Part shown: one piece after another, positions 63,950-64,000 of the stretch
Position numbering within the stretch: the first letter of the stretch is position 1
Layout of the letters: each line of letters begins with the position of its first letter
NCBI RefSeq assembly: GCF_001278075.1
Contig: NZ_CP011340.1
Coordinates: 5,267,501 to 5,331,500 of the forward strand
Length of the DNA stretch: 64,000 nucleotides
DNA from: Streptomyces pristinaespiralis
GTDB taxonomy: Bacteria; Actinomycetota; Actinomycetes; Streptomycetales; Streptomycetaceae
Direction: 5' to 3'
Notes under the pieces: model-generated
Database searches by the model: none
Seen by the model: the letters and a program-made list of their open reading frames with translations, nothing else
What the model was told of the DNA's origin: nothing
Translations under genes and position numbers: made by a program

Positions 63950-64000
63950 ATGCACGACCAAGGCCAACCGCACGGCCCCCTCGCGGGCTTCACCGTCGGC
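63950..64000 (+). CDS. nnaR: NnaR-like uroporphyrinogen-III synthase-type regulator, 5' end only
   Basis: First 17 codons before the window ends: MHDQGQPHGPLAGFTVG. This matches my memory of the N-terminus of streptomycete NnaR (SCO2958), a HemD-like protein with a C-terminal winged helix that co-activates nitrate/nitrite genes with GlnR. Adjacent narK supports this. Only the start is visible. Confidence 0.6.
   Translation, partial: MHDQGQPHGPLAGFTVG

Overview
This window is core chromosome of a high-GC actinomycete, almost certainly a Streptomyces. The coding DNA is strongly GC-biased at third positions. It carries mtrAB-lpqB, a SmpB/tmRNA pair, the paired Ser/Thr kinases PkaA and PkaB, a 180-kDa-class NAD-glutamate dehydrogenase, the matAB aggregation locus and a narK-nnaR nitrate locus. 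From memory, the order matches the S. coelicolor stretch from about SCO3019 down to SCO2958; this was not searched. Most of the window is conserved and ordinary. The interest lies in regulatory RNA, operator-like repeats, repeat-bearing proteins and a few unusual domain combinations.

Layout. 1-3210: 3' part of an rRNA operon (23S truncated at its 5' end by the window edge, then 5S and a strong terminator). 3276-8711: a tightly overlapping leftward operon (multispanning membrane protein, DUF4129, DUF4350, MoxR ATPase, DUF58). 8894-14578: mtnA, then mtrA-mtrB-lpqB. 14654-17375: comF-type phosphoribosyltransferase, a structured RNA leader that fits the raiA motif, hpf and an orphan LuxR-type response regulator. 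17427-19293: two leftward genes (YcaQ/AlkX-type glycosylase and a GNAT acetyltransferase). 19533-22352: secA, followed by about 0.9 kb of GC-rich non-coding DNA with duplicated segments. 23318-25951: small conserved genes (Rv3235-like, DUF6912-like, HAD hydrolase, DJ-1/PfpI). 26323-31257: gdhB.

31313-38388 looks like a cell-surface polysaccharide region. A TagGH/Wzm-Wzt-type ABC exporter shares a probable operon with a Ser/Thr kinase and is divergent from a TetR regulator with paired operator-like sites. A GT-C membrane protein, a GT2-methyltransferase fusion and a small SMR/ArnE-like flippase follow. 38557-42171 is a sugar ABC importer (two permeases and a binding lipoprotein, no ATPase); one permease has a large extracytoplasmic insert. 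42374-49119 holds an FHA-FtsK/SpoIIIE-type protein divergent from pkaA and pkaB, which suggests a phospho-signalling unit.

49181-55637: prfB, a proline-repeat surface protein with a class E sortase signal (LAETG), a small zinc-ribbon membrane protein, ftsE-ftsX, a CtpA-type protease, smpB and ssrA (tmRNA). 55668-58218: an MFS exporter whose N-terminus is a 15-bp minisatellite, divergent from a LysR regulator. 58269-62350: matA, matB and an acyltransferase, for synthesis of a partly deacetylated poly-N-acetylglucosamine-type matrix. 62369-64000: GlnR-box-like sites, narK and the first codons of nnaR.

No CRISPR array, insertion sequence, prophage or tRNA gene was seen. The best leads for something not fully described are the hpf leader RNA, the hairpin that bridges the ctpA stop and smpB start, the MFS minisatellite, the permease insert and the FHA-FtsK/kinase unit.
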